A DNA stretch of 64,000 nt. It comes from Skeletonema tropicum. Taxonomy: Eukaryota; Bacillariophyta; Thalassiosirophyceae; Thalassiosirales; Thalassiosiraceae. The first letter of the stretch is position 1; each line of letters opens with the position of its first letter. The DNA is taken from positions 1,736,001 through 1,800,000 of the forward strand of contig CM074138.1 in NCBI GenBank assembly GCA_037178625.1. Direction: 5' to 3'. Below the pieces are notes generated by a model that worked only from the letters and a program-made list of their open reading frames with translations, was not told where the DNA came from and made no database searches. This document shows, one piece after another, positions 10,924-19,982 of the stretch. The position numbers and the translations under genes were made by a program.

Positions 10924-11952
10924 TCAAACGTAAGAGTGAGCCAGCCAGAGATCCTGACGACTGACATCGCTCATATCTGACATTTCCCTGCCACTGTGTG
11001 CTCGACGATGAGGCACAAGATTTGAAGACAATGAAATAAATGATCCTCTTGCCTTTGCCACTGATCCTTTTGTATACCTGTCCTGGACTACAAACATGGA
11101 CATGAGATTTTCCTCTTCTTCATAGGACGACTGGTCAGCGACAGAGAGTCGATCTGGATCAAAATGATCATCGAACATGATCTTGCCCAACGATCGGATG
11201 ACATGTGCAACATCATCATCTTTCCTTACCATAGCCTTGAACTTGTCTATGTCCAAATCAATACCCTGCGCCTCTAGTCGTATTCGGATAGCAATCACCA
11301 GTTTACTCAACTCCTTCTCACAAATCTTTCTGTCGTTATCGCGATCATGGGTCAATACAATCCTTGTGACATCCACCATGGCAACTTCTCTCAAGCACTT
11401 GCGCATCTGCATCAAGGTGAATTCATTCTCTTTGACGAGTGACACCATGTTATCGCAGTTGTAGCCTTGCGTCTTACAAATTTGATTCAGTTCCTCTTCG
11501 ATGCCGTCGAGACTATTGACCAGAGATTGAAGTTCATCAATTTCATCTTTTAATATCTGTCTCTCTTTCTTGAGTAATTCAGCTTGTTCACGTAACGAGT
11601 TAGATGCGACACGTAGTCCGACTTGCTTGGCCATTTTGTATTGAGCATCTGCCACGAGTGGCACATTCAGTATACTGAAGGCTCCTGCTACATAAACTAC
11701 AATTTGATGGACCTCGATCATGGCTGCAGCAGAAGCAGCTACTCCAGCGGCCAAGACGAGTGCTACTATTCCGCCGATTATTTTGTCTGTGCCCGAAAAC
11801 TGTGCCGGCGGCTCTGGTACTGCCGTGCTGTAAACTGTAATCTCGGATGTTGAATTGAAAGTTTGATTTCTGCTGAGCAGAGGTGCTTTCAAGCTCCCTG
11901 CTTCATCATGGATGTCTCCTCTGAATGTTACCGAGTTACTTATCCGCTCCAT
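10924..11952 (-). CDS. Two-helix membrane protein with coiled coil and EF-hand
   Basis: 342 residues, single exon. Residues about 57-78 and 83-100 form two closely spaced hydrophobic segments (GGIVALVLAAGVAASAAAM and VVYVAGAFSILNVPLV). A predicted coiled coil follows (about 105-160, LREQAELLKKERQILKDEI). Then comes a canonical EF-hand loop, DRDNDRKICEKE, with D1, D3, D5, K7, I8 and E12 all in place (about residues 203-214). The C-terminal region is Ser/Arg rich. I do not recognise a named family; it resembles diatom-specific proteins with the helix-pair/coiled-coil layout. A calcium-responsive membrane protein is a reasonable inference; partner and membrane are unknown. Confidence 0.65.
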   Translation of the reverse strand: MERISNSVTFRGDIHDEAGSLKAPLLSRNQTFNSTSEITVYSTAVPEPPAQFSGTDKIIGGIVALVLAAGVAASAAAMIEVHQIVVYVAGAFSILNVPLVADAQYKMAKQVGLRVASNSLREQAELLKKERQILKDEIDELQSLVNSLDGIEEELNQICKTQGYNCDNMVSLVKENEFTLMQMRKCLREVAMVDVTRIVLTHDRDNDRKICEKELSKLVIAIRIRLEAQGIDLDIDKFKAMVRKDDDVAHVIRSLGKIMFDDHFDPDRLSVADQSSYEEEENLMSMFVVQDRYTKGSVAKARGSFISLSSNLVPHRRAHSGREMSDMSDVSRQDLWLAHSYV

Positions 11953-12089
11953 TGTGTATTTTTGCTGCGTTCTCCTTTTATGTGCTCGAGGTTGGTACCA
12001 TAGGGTTCGAAGGGTTCATTGATGCACCGTATGGCAAGATCATAATGAAGCAAGAACAGATTAGGACGCGTGTCGTGTGAAAAAAAAAC

Positions 12090-12118
12090 TAACCCTAACC
12101 GCAGACCCTAACCCTATT
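12090..12118. repeat. Interstitial telomere-like motif (CCCTAA)n, degenerate
   Basis: AACTAACCCTAACC and ACCCTAACCCTA lie within 30 bp, interrupted by GCAGA. This matches the TTAGGG-type repeat and lies between the EF-hand gene and the transporter gene. Confidence 0.5.
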
Positions 12119-12370
12119 GTAACTCCCACATGGCGCGAACTCTTTCCAAGTAGCAAACTCTTCTGTGCGCCTTGTCCAAGTATCCGTCCCATCTCTCTAG
12201 AGAGATAGAGAAAGAATTGCTTGAGCGAGGATGCTTTGTAACAATTGACGACACGCGAAGTTATATTCTTCTGAGAGTCATTCATCTTGTTTCGGTTCTA
12301 AATACATGTATGATGTTAGTCTATGTATTGGTATTGAATATTATGATCAATAGATATAGTGTACCTGTGT

Positions 12371-13930
12371 TTATCGATTGCAAAACGACGACCCATCCTC
12401 ACTCGGTGTCGTTATTATCAGTCCCAGTGCTGTCCACGCTGCAATTGTTACTACCGACAACAGGTAGGATGGTAGATAAACTTGCGCAACGATTGATGCA
12501 CTTTCTGATAAGCCTCTCGACTTGAGAGTAATCACAATCAGCTGTGCTCCAGGTAAGCATGAATTGACAATCACAACTAGCTTGGCTAGGTTGGGAAATC
12601 CATCCAATATACCACCGCAATCACCAGCGATAATGAGAAGACACACAATTGCTGGTGTAACAATCAGCCTTGAAACACAAAACCAGAAATGCATCGGTAG
12701 TGTAGGTTTGCGTTTTTTGATTGCATTCATTACCCTGGTACTTAGTTGTGAGAGTGATGATCGTCTTCTTCTCGTGGATTCTCGAAAATTGGTAGCGCTA
12801 CCCATGCTGGTGGAATGCCCATTGTCATTGTTAGATGTAGACACATTCATTGTGCCTACTTCCGTATCATCAGAGCTTTGCGCTGGCGAGTTTTCTCCAG
12901 CATCCGCTTGGTGGACAAGACTGGCAGCTACAACCAAAGTTCCAACTGAAGCTCCAGCGCTCCCAAGACTTTGTAAAGCCGAACCCAGAAATCTTAGTGG
13001 ACCACCAGTTTCAAATAGTGCATCCCTGAGAGGAGGTATACAAGCTGTGATGACACCAAGGACCATGGCAACGAAGCCAGGACTCTTGAGAGTTTGTATT
13101 ATTGCATTTGTCAGCAGTGTTAGGAAACCCTTGAATCGATTTCTAGCTTCACTTTCATTTTGTTCATCTAATTCGGTTACAGCATTCTCTTCCGTACCCT
13201 CAGGTATTGATGCAGCTGTGCTATTATTGCTTTGCTGTTCTTCGTTGTTACCTTCAATATCAATCTTCACTTGTACCTCTTCATTACTGAAAGTTGTTGT
13301 TGTGTCTAAAGGCGGATTATGAGGCTCAGTTGTATCATTCATCATCTGACGTTTCTTTCCAGCTGCAACCAATGTTGGATATCCAATAATCCAGTACAAT
13401 AAATTCCACGCGAAGAAGTAGACAAAGATCATAGCGTTGGATTCATCCACACAACTCTTGTACTTTTCTCCATCAGTGATCTCATCTCCACCCTCATAAA
13501 AAGCATTGTATACCACTGGAAACTCACACAGAGTTGGAAATATCAGAATAGGTAACGCCACAATATTGGGAAATGCTGCTGCTATTTTCAGAGCATCAAA
13601 ATCGGTTCTATCTTCGACTCGAAAGAAGGGTAGTTTTCCAAGCACAGATGCAACTGCATATGATAGACATATCACTCCAATACCAGAAACTAGAACTATC
13701 CAAAGAGACCCAAGAGCTGAAGGTGTAACGCCTGATGCGAGCGCCGAATATACCAATGGTATAATGAGCAAATTAAAGTTCATCTTCGAGATAGCATTCA
13801 TAGCTGAGCCTGGAAGTATCGGATCAGCTTTGGGGCGAATTGCACTGACATATCCGATTAATCCAATTACAAACACCTTGGCTACAGCAGATGCTGATGC
13901 TATTAGAACTGATGTTATTGCTTCCGACAT
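12371..13930 (-). CDS. PIN-like/PILS auxin-efflux-carrier family membrane transporter
   Basis: 519 residues. About five hydrophobic helices occupy residues 8-180, starting with VLIASASAVAKVFVIGLIGY. A long hydrophilic loop (about 205-265, and again 345-400) is rich in Asn, Glu and Ser, and another set of about five helices lies at the C terminus. The N-terminal half contains MNFNLLIIPLVYSALASG and AAFPNIVALPILIFPTLCEF, which match the core of the membrane transport protein family that includes PIN, PILS and yeast ECM3-like proteins. The helix-loop-helix layout fits that family. In plants PILS proteins act in the ER; substrate and membrane in a diatom are not known from sequence. Divergently transcribed from the LYRM2-like gene 260 bp away. 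Confidence 0.82.
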   Translation of the reverse strand: MSEAITSVLIASASAVAKVFVIGLIGYVSAIRPKADPILPGSAMNAISKMNFNLLIIPLVYSALASGVTPSALGSLWIVLVSGIGVICLSYAVASVLGKLPFFRVEDRTDFDALKIAAAFPNIVALPILIFPTLCEFPVVYNAFYEGGDEITDGEKYKSCVDESNAMIFVYFFAWNLLYWIIGYPTLVAAGKKRQMMNDTTEPHNPPLDTTTTFSNEEVQVKIDIEGNNEEQQSNNSTAASIPEGTEENAVTELDEQNESEARNRFKGFLTLLTNAIIQTLKSPGFVAMVLGVITACIPPLRDALFETGGPLRFLGSALQSLGSAGASVGTLVVAASLVHQADAGENSPAQSSDDTEVGTMNVSTSNNDNGHSTSMGSATNFRESTRRRRSSLSQLSTRVMNAIKKRKPTLPMHFWFCVSRLIVTPAIVCLLIIAGDCGGILDGFPNLAKLVVIVNSCLPGAQLIVITLKSRGLSESASIVAQVYLPSYLLSVVTIAAWTALGLIITTPSEDGSSFCNR

Positions 13931-14190
13931 GATTATTTGTGTAGCAGAGGAAACGTAAGACGCTCGACTGCTAATGCTTAATGCTGCCGCAGTGTTCTCT
14001 ATTTTCGTGGTCCGTGGTTGAAAGCAGCAATCCTTTTTTGCGGGAGCATGACGCGATGAATCAGCGCTTCATCCTGCTATGCTTCATCATCACTACATAC
14101 CATAATAGCTATCTATCAGCAGCTACAATACTTACAATACTGCAGCGCTCTTTGTTGCTATTGGCTAGAGAGAGATAGTCACTATTCATT

Positions 14191-14811
14191 ATGAGTGCGT
14201 ACGCAACAATATCCAAATTTTCACCGTTGGGATCGGCCTGCCGACGACTGAACCGCTCTGCGTTATCTTGCGCCACATTTTCGTCATCAAACTCCGATGA
14301 AGATAATATCACTGTTACAAAATCACAGCAACCAAAACGAAGAACTCGTCGGAGACAACTACCTAATGATGATAAAGACTCTGTGCCATCCCTTGCTGAC
14401 TTTATGCATCGCGCCAAGGTACGCAAGCAATATCGCAATTTTGTTCGCCTGGCTCACTTTGTAGATGGGAATAATACATCATCCACATCTGGTAATGGAG
14501 ATAAACCTACAACCGGAGAGTGTAGGGCAGCTTTAGAAGAGGTTAGATTGTCGTACCAATTGGGTATCAAAAAGGGCACAGATAATCTCTCAAAGACTAT
14601 GGCCTTTCAAGATGGAGAGCGTCGACTTCGGCAGCTTGAAGCGATGGTTGGATACAGTAGAAAATCCACTACATCAAATGGGAATGATGAACAGTCTTTA
14701 GCAGAAGAGAGCTATGATGCAGACAGTTGGATTAACATCAAGGATGAGGAAGATAAACGGGGTCGTGTGGGTGTGGCGTGGCCTTGGGAAAGTGATAATG
14801 AATCGAAATAA
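14191..14811 (+). CDS. LYR-motif mitochondrial protein, LYRM2-like
   Basis: 206 residues. The N terminus (about 1-35) is rich in Ser, Arg and Ala and lacks acids until position 36, as in a mitochondrial presequence. The core is SLADFMHRAKVRKQYRNFVR, with QYR at the LYR position, followed by an AALEEVRLSYQLGIKKGTD block and a final helix GERRLRQLEAMV. Order and spacing match LYRM2, where the family has LKQF..R..VL.LYR and REEFKRNK. LYR proteins bind acyl-ACP and assist complex I or iron-sulfur assembly; LYRM2 is linked to complex I. The acidic tail after about residue 165 is extra. Moderately sure of the family, less of the subfamily. Confidence 0.7.
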   Translation: MSAYATISKFSPLGSACRRLNRSALSCATFSSSNSDEDNITVTKSQQPKRRTRRRQLPNDDKDSVPSLADFMHRAKVRKQYRNFVRLAHFVDGNNTSSTSGNGDKPTTGECRAALEEVRLSYQLGIKKGTDNLSKTMAFQDGERRLRQLEAMVGYSRKSTTSNGNDEQSLAEESYDADSWINIKDEEDKRGRVGVAWPWESDNESK

Positions 14812-14961
14812 GCAAATGCTCGAGATAGTTACGGTACATATTACGCTTGTTCGTCACAACGAAGAAAGGTCACAAGTGCTGACTGTTGTCGGTACTACTG
14901 ATTGTACAATATGGTAGACACGAAAGAACAGGATAGAAAGTGCCATACAATGTATTATTGT

Positions 14962-16518
14962 TTACTGTCTCATATTTGCACCTCCATCTCTTGGTCTCCA
15001 CGTGTCAGCGTCCTCGCTCTGAACCTCACTAAGCTCTAATGTCTTGAGCCCTTTCAATTTTGATCCACTTAGCACTTTCCTGTCGACTTGATAGCGCACC
15101 TTCCCAGGCGTCCAATCCAAACTCGTTACCCACCCAAGATTATCACCATCGGTATTTTGATCTAACCTATGCGGAAGCAAGAGTGTTGCACCGCCCTCAA
15201 AGTCTAAAAGCATGTAGTTCTCAGTAGCTCGTTCTTCGCTACCGACAGGAGGTGGATCATACAAACCACCAGGTGCGCCAGGTGGACCAAACAGTGTTTC
15301 TGTGATGGCCTTTTGATTCTTTTGTCGCACGAACGAATCGGTAGGTTTTGAATCATCACCATCAGTGGTTCCCTCATTGTCGGCAGGATTAGGCCAGTAT
15401 CCATCTAATGTCTCACGGCAGATTGTAAGTGTGCGCAAATGCAACGGTGGTGGTGCAGTTGCATCAGCTGACTCTTCATCCTCATCCAACAAAGCATAGT
15501 CCAACTTCACCCGAAATCTCATCGAATCAGACTGTAATCCCAATTCAGCCCTCATTTCACTAAATGGTCCCTCATGTCTTTCCAATACATTATTCTCGTA
15601 CCCTTCCTTCAGTACCAACGGTACAGTATCACAAATAGTGTAAGCCTTTCCAACACACATGCTGCCCCCTGCTCCACGAAAATCTAATGAACTCATCTCC
15701 CGAGGCCAATACGTTTTCTCGACATGTAACACTTCCTCTTCCTCCCAAACTAATTCCTCCACCTCTTCATCATCACTTCGTGTCATTAACGATGGAAAAT
15801 CATCCAATGTTGCCAATCGTTCTTCATGAACAATACGTTCACCATCCACTCTCATCCATTCTGCATCATCCTTCTCCATCGGATTATCCACCTCGATTTT
15901 GCTCCCGCAACTCACAACCTTCAACACCTTATCCCATCTCAACAACCTTGGCACGCCCATCGCCGCTTCATTCCTTCCCTTGACAACCTCCTCACCCATA
16001 AACGTATCCGTTTGATACACCGACCACTCACCCAGACAAACTTCCCCACCACGCAACACATCGGCATGATACGTTTCAAACTGATATTCATCATTCTTAC
16101 GACGGCGTTCTTCTCTCATTCGTTCAATTTCGGCAAGTGTCTCATCATCGTTCTTGTCGGTGGTGAGGTAGGCTTCATCGAGATCATCATCGCCAAGGCC
16201 ACGATCCATTCGGTATTCTGGATCGTTGTAGTTGACAAATTCTAAATCTGGATAGTCCTTTTTAAGATCGGCGTAGGCGTCATCGTCATCGACGTTATCA
16301 TCTTGATCTTCGGAGTTTGAGGAGAGACGTAGATATGATGATCTACTTCGAGTAGTAGCAGTTGCTGCATTAAGATGCTTTCGTCGACACAAAGAAGATG
16401 ATGTGGATGGAGAAATAAACGCAGCTGGTGACACTGCGGAGAAAGCAGATACTACGCCACCTGGCGCTAGTTCGCTTACTGCTGCTAGTGCTAAGAATGC
16501 AGCGGAGCTCTTGATCAT
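14962..16518 (-). CDS. Large plastid-targeted protein of unknown function
   Basis: 518 residues from the ATG at 16518; six more open codons upstream lack an ATG. The N terminus is a signal peptide (MIKSSAAFLALAAVSELAPG) followed by VVSAF^SAVSPAAF, a good diatom ASAF-type plastid motif, then an Arg/Ser-rich transit peptide. Residues about 60-130 are acidic and disordered. The folded part has beta-rich blocks such as EVCLGEWSVYQT, and near the C terminus ENYMLLDFEGGATLLLPHRL and GKVRYQVDRKVLSGSKLKG. These resemble the lipocalin-like DUF3598 proteins of cyanobacteria and plastids, an assignment I hold weakly. Probably a stromal or thylakoid-associated protein. Confidence 0.6.
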   Translation of the reverse strand: MIKSSAAFLALAAVSELAPGGVVSAFSAVSPAAFISPSTSSSLCRRKHLNAATATTRSRSSYLRLSSNSEDQDDNVDDDDAYADLKKDYPDLEFVNYNDPEYRMDRGLGDDDLDEAYLTTDKNDDETLAEIERMREERRRKNDEYQFETYHADVLRGGEVCLGEWSVYQTDTFMGEEVVKGRNEAAMGVPRLLRWDKVLKVVSCGSKIEVDNPMEKDDAEWMRVDGERIVHEERLATLDDFPSLMTRSDDEEVEELVWEEEEVLHVEKTYWPREMSSLDFRGAGGSMCVGKAYTICDTVPLVLKEGYENNVLERHEGPFSEMRAELGLQSDSMRFRVKLDYALLDEDEESADATAPPPLHLRTLTICRETLDGYWPNPADNEGTTDGDDSKPTDSFVRQKNQKAITETLFGPPGAPGGLYDPPPVGSEERATENYMLLDFEGGATLLLPHRLDQNTDGDNLGWVTSLDWTPGKVRYQVDRKVLSGSKLKGLKTLELSEVQSEDADTWRPRDGGANMRQ

Positions 16519-17087
16519 GGTTAGCTTACTGTGCAAGTGTTGGCTACCAGCAACGTGTATCTTTCATGCTTCCATCGTGGCAGTCTGTGGCAGTGACGAG
16601 TGTGACGGGCAGTGACGAGTGACGACGAAAGAAAAAATGGAAGATGTTTTCGAGAGGGGCTGATGGATGCCTGCATTATGGCATAAATGAACTTCAATGT
16701 TTGTGATTGTATGCTCTATAACCTGTTAGTATCCTCGATCTCCCTGCTTCCAATCGATGCCATGATAGATTAGATAGGAGATAAAAGATAATGATTAAAG
16801 TAGTCTTGTATCTACTGTATCTACGTACGTGTAATCTAACAATTTCAATCAGGATTGTGCTGTGCATACTTTCAAGCTTTAGGGGTCCTGAGATCTGAGC
16901 GGTAAGCGATTGCTCTGCAGCTCAATAGACTCATGCTAGACTTGCCCCATAGGTTTTCAGAACAGCTATTGAGGGGAATCTGTTTACATATTGATATGTT
17001 TACGAGAATGGAATCTGCCCAGTGTCAGAAAGATACATCATGTAGGTCCTTGGTTTTCAGGTCCTGACTCAAGCATAAACAAATGAG
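16519..17087. other. Intergenic, no supported gene
   Basis: Upstream of the plastid protein gene and downstream of the aldo-keto reductase gene, both on the minus strand. CAGTGACGAGTG(T)GACGGG is repeated at about 16590-16622. Nothing else supported. Confidence 0.4.
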
Positions 17088-18083
17088 TCAGTGAAACACA
17101 GGCACAGGATTATTTGGCCACCAATCCTCAGGTCTAAAAAATCTATAGCCACGATCCAGTGCTGCAATCTTGTCCATTTCATCCGATGATAGTTGTACGG
17201 CACCCGTCACAAACTCATTCTTGTAATTCACTAGCAAATTCTCCTCAAGGTGTCGCGTATTGGAACTTTTTGCAATGACGCTGCATCCTCGTTGCAGCGA
17301 CCATTGCAAGCAGAGCTGTGCAACAGTGATGCCTTTGGATTTCGCCATGTCAATTAATACTGGATCAGATAAAATGTGGGGCTCGTCACTTTCCTTGAAT
17401 CCAGGCGTTCCGAGTGGAGAATACGCTTGTACTGTTATGTTCCTCGAGTTGCAATACTCCAATAACTTTGGTTGCTGATTGTAAGGATGGATCTCAACTT
17501 GATTTACAACTGGTGGAATCCTGCTGTAGCTTAATAGATCGTGAAGTAACATTACTGGAAAATTTGCGACCCCGATATGTTTCACCAGACCCTTGTCCAC
17601 TAACGATTCCATTGCATGCCAAGTATCTCGTAAAGATACAGTGGTGTCAATATGTTTACCTCCTTCTGAATCATCAATATCTTCATTGTCCCATCCTCTA
17701 ACTGATGGATCAAAATCAACATATTTGAACGCCACGGGCCAGTGTATGAGAAAGAGATCAAGGTAGCCCAGACGCAGGTCATTGAGTGTCTTTCTCAACG
17801 CAGGTTCCACATGCTCTGGCCTGTGAAAGGGCCCAGCTAGTTTTGATGTAATGAATACATCGCTTCGTGGTACTCCGGTAGTTGCCTCATGGAACGCATC
17901 TCCAACAGCATCCTCATTAAAATATACCGGTGCACAATCAAAGAGCCGATAGCCAAGAGATAGTGCTTCGTTAATGGTTGTTTTCGCCTCTGCGGGATTC
18001 AGACCAAAGGTACCGAGACCGATCCTTGGCATGTTGAATGCAGTGGAGGCAGCGCTTGTGATGGAACTGCTCATCTTCATCAT
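17088..18083 (-). CDS. Aldo-keto reductase
   Basis: 331 residues, full family length, single exon. The AKR catalytic tetrad is present: Asp49 (FDCAPVY), Tyr54, Lys81 (ITSKL) and His114 (LIHWP). Further signatures are MPRIGLGTFGL at the start of the barrel, GVANFPVMLLHDLL, NQVEIHPYNQQPKLLEYC and the NADPH-binding VIAKSSNTRHLEENL near the C terminus. Family role: NAD(P)H-dependent reduction of aldehydes, ketones or sugars in the cytosol. The loop around SEGGKHIDTTVSLRDTWHAME and the WPVAFKYV insert are as in aldose/aldehyde reductases. The exact substrate cannot be stated. A second ATG at residue 2 and a third at residue 4 are alternative starts. Confidence 0.92.
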   Translation of the reverse strand: MMKMSSSITSAASTAFNMPRIGLGTFGLNPAEAKTTINEALSLGYRLFDCAPVYFNEDAVGDAFHEATTGVPRSDVFITSKLAGPFHRPEHVEPALRKTLNDLRLGYLDLFLIHWPVAFKYVDFDPSVRGWDNEDIDDSEGGKHIDTTVSLRDTWHAMESLVDKGLVKHIGVANFPVMLLHDLLSYSRIPPVVNQVEIHPYNQQPKLLEYCNSRNITVQAYSPLGTPGFKESDEPHILSDPVLIDMAKSKGITVAQLCLQWSLQRGCSVIAKSSNTRHLEENLLVNYKNEFVTGAVQLSSDEMDKIAALDRGYRFFRPEDWWPNNPVPVFH

Positions 18084-18234
18084 GTTATATTGTTTGTGCT
18101 GCGCGAATGAGTAGAGGACGGTGATGCCAATAAAGGAGAAGGCGATATGCCGTAATTTGATGTTACAAATAAGATTGATAATCGTCCGCTGTCGCCCTCC
18201 TCCGACATAGGTGGATCAAGCACCCGCTTCAGAC

Positions 18235-18470
18235 AAATAAAGAGACGAAGATCAGGGCGGGAAGAGCATGATATTTTTTCTGATTCTCTTTTTCAGAGGG
18301 AGTTTCAGTACGTCGGAATCCATATGTCTACTTTCACTTGCGGGACCCTTTCTTTCGTTTGGGAACAAAGATACGAAGATCAGGGCGGGAAGATCATGAT
18401 TTTTTTCTGATTCTCTTTTTCAGAGGGAGTTTCTGTACGTCGGAATCCATACGTCTAATTGCGGGACAAT
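18235..18470. repeat. Tandem duplication, 128-bp offset, upstream of the SAM-domain gene
   Basis: The segment at about 18242-18345 recurs at 18370-18470 with few changes. Shared words include CGAAGATCAGGGCGGGAAGA, TTCTGATTCTCTTTTTCAGA and GTACGTCGGAATCCATA. The second copy ends about 190 bp before the SAM-domain start, so the duplication doubled part of its upstream region. Confidence 0.8.
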
Positions 18471-18663
18471 CCGTTGCATTCCAATGCTTTTACTTTACTT
18501 CCATGTTGAGAGTTGAGAGAGCTCCTGATCTACAACTCGTTGCAGAGAACTCCTCAAACCAACCACCAAAGTCACGCTCATTGCAATAGATTGCAATTGT
18601 GCTTGCTCAGCCTCAGCCTGCCTTAGCGCGTCCCCCTCTACAATACTCTCTCCAAAAACAAAC

Positions 18664-19452
18664 ATGACCAGCTACGTAGCCATGTCAGACACCCATGGCA
18701 AAGATATTTCTGACTTTGCCACCTGGGATGAACAAGCGTTGGGAAAATTTTTCAGCACCAAAGGCTTGGGCGCGTATGAGCCTTTACTGATCAAACACAA
18801 AATTACCGGACGACTGGCCCCGCTGCTAACCGATCAAGATCTCAAAGATATGGGCATTGACATCGTGGGAGATCGTTTGCTTTTCAAGCACTGCATTAAG
18901 GAAATGTCGCGCAAGCATCGCTTTCACAAACGCATCGAGTCGCTGTGGGAAGGGGAGGAAAAGTTGTTTTTTTCCGACTCTGAAAGGAGTTGTTTCACGT
19001 GTGGAGGCCTTTGTCCCGTGGACCCTGGCCATTACACTCTCACAACGAATCATCTGAAGGTGAAGCGGATGAAGCCTATGCGCTGTGGACCCATTCCGCT
19101 TCCTTGTTTTGGCGCGGAGTATACGAATAACAATATTGATTTGAGCAAGGTTGATGATGTAGATGTGGTACGTAACAAGAGTTCAATATTGTTACCAATG
19201 TCCTGCAGGAATTCTCGATTTTTCTCACTTCTACTTTGCATTTTATTTATGCTTTTTAATCAGACGGGCATCCCGGCACCCTGCATGCAACGCATGTGTT
19301 GCTGCGCACGCGGCATTGATAAGGTTGAGGTAGAAAGCCGATTCGAAAAGGGCGGTAAAGTATGGTTGACATTGGATGAGGGACAAGGAGAGGCTGTCGC
19401 GAATCTCATCTTAAACCAGGTGGAGGAGTCACAAAAGATGGAACGGAGTTAG
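18664..19452 (+). CDS. SAM-domain protein with C-terminal PH-like region
   Basis: Predicted exons 18664..19167 and 19264..19452; 230 residues. The unspliced frame is also open, giving 262 residues. Residues about 20-90 form a SAM domain (WDEQALGKFFSTKGLGAYEP, then LTDQDLKDMGIDIVGDRL and LFKHCIKEM), a helical module for protein or RNA interaction. The rest is a Cys-containing beta-rich region (LFFSDSERSCFTCGG, DPGHYTLTTNHLKVKRM, VEVESRFEKGGKVWLTLDEG) that looks like a PH-type or bacterial-PH-like fold, which is inference. The intron begins GTACGT, ends TAATCAG, and encodes an incongruous hydrophobic stretch. No close named homologue is recognised. Confidence 0.65.
   Translation: MTSYVAMSDTHGKDISDFATWDEQALGKFFSTKGLGAYEPLLIKHKITGRLAPLLTDQDLKDMGIDIVGDRLLFKHCIKEMSRKHRFHKRIESLWEGEEKLFFSDSERSCFTCGGLCPVDPGHYTLTTNHLKVKRMKPMRCGPIPLPCFGAEYTNNNIDLSKVDDVDVVRNKSSILLPMSCRNSRFFSLLLCILFMLFNQTGIPAPCMQRMCCCARGIDKVEVESRFEKGGKVWLTLDEGQGEAVANLILNQVEESQKMERS
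19168..19263 (+). other. Predicted in-frame 96-bp intron
   Basis: GTACGT donor after a Val codon, T-rich tract, CAG acceptor; 96 bp is a multiple of three and contains no in-frame stop. Read through, it would add 32 residues including SLLLCILFMLF, an unexpected transmembrane-like segment between two soluble blocks. Confidence 0.6.
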
Positions 19453-19982
19453 TGCAAGCAAACGTGGTTATGCTGCGTTTTCGTTAGTTCTATTAGTGTT
19501 GATGGATACACTCTTAATCAGATCCCGGCACTCTGCCGAAGTGAGGATTAGCCTCAGTCGCCTCGTTGCGGCCTTGCTATGTGTGTACAATGAACAGACC
19601 TTGAGTCTACTCAGCAAGTATGTATTGTAGTTAGGATAGTTGAGTAATTTTCTAAGTTATTATTGTTGATTACCAGAGGAGAGAGAAAGGGCGAGACTAC
19701 CCTTGGGTGAGACACTAATTCTGCCCATTTCAACCTGAGATTACTGAAAAGATAACAATAGAAATAGAAGCAACTACTCTTGCACTCCTCCACTCCTAAC
19801 TGCTCTGCGTTTCATCAGCGAGGGCGTCTATCTTTCTATCGTTTACCTGCTTTGGCATTGTGTTTCTAGCCTTGATAGACTTTGTCGAAAGTTCGTGTAG
19901 TCTTAGCCTGGTGCTGAAATAACTTCCTTTCAGGTAGACAGATTAGATATGCAATATGCACTCCCATGAACGTGAAGATTCT

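Noticed and set aside
12522..13322. 266-codon plus-strand frame
   Set aside because: It lies antisense to the well-supported PIN-like transporter; its composition is a shadow of that gene.
19200..19263. Transmembrane helix in the SAM-domain protein
   Set aside because: The hydrophobic residues are encoded by a predicted 96-bp intron with GTACGT..CAG ends, so they are probably not in the main protein.
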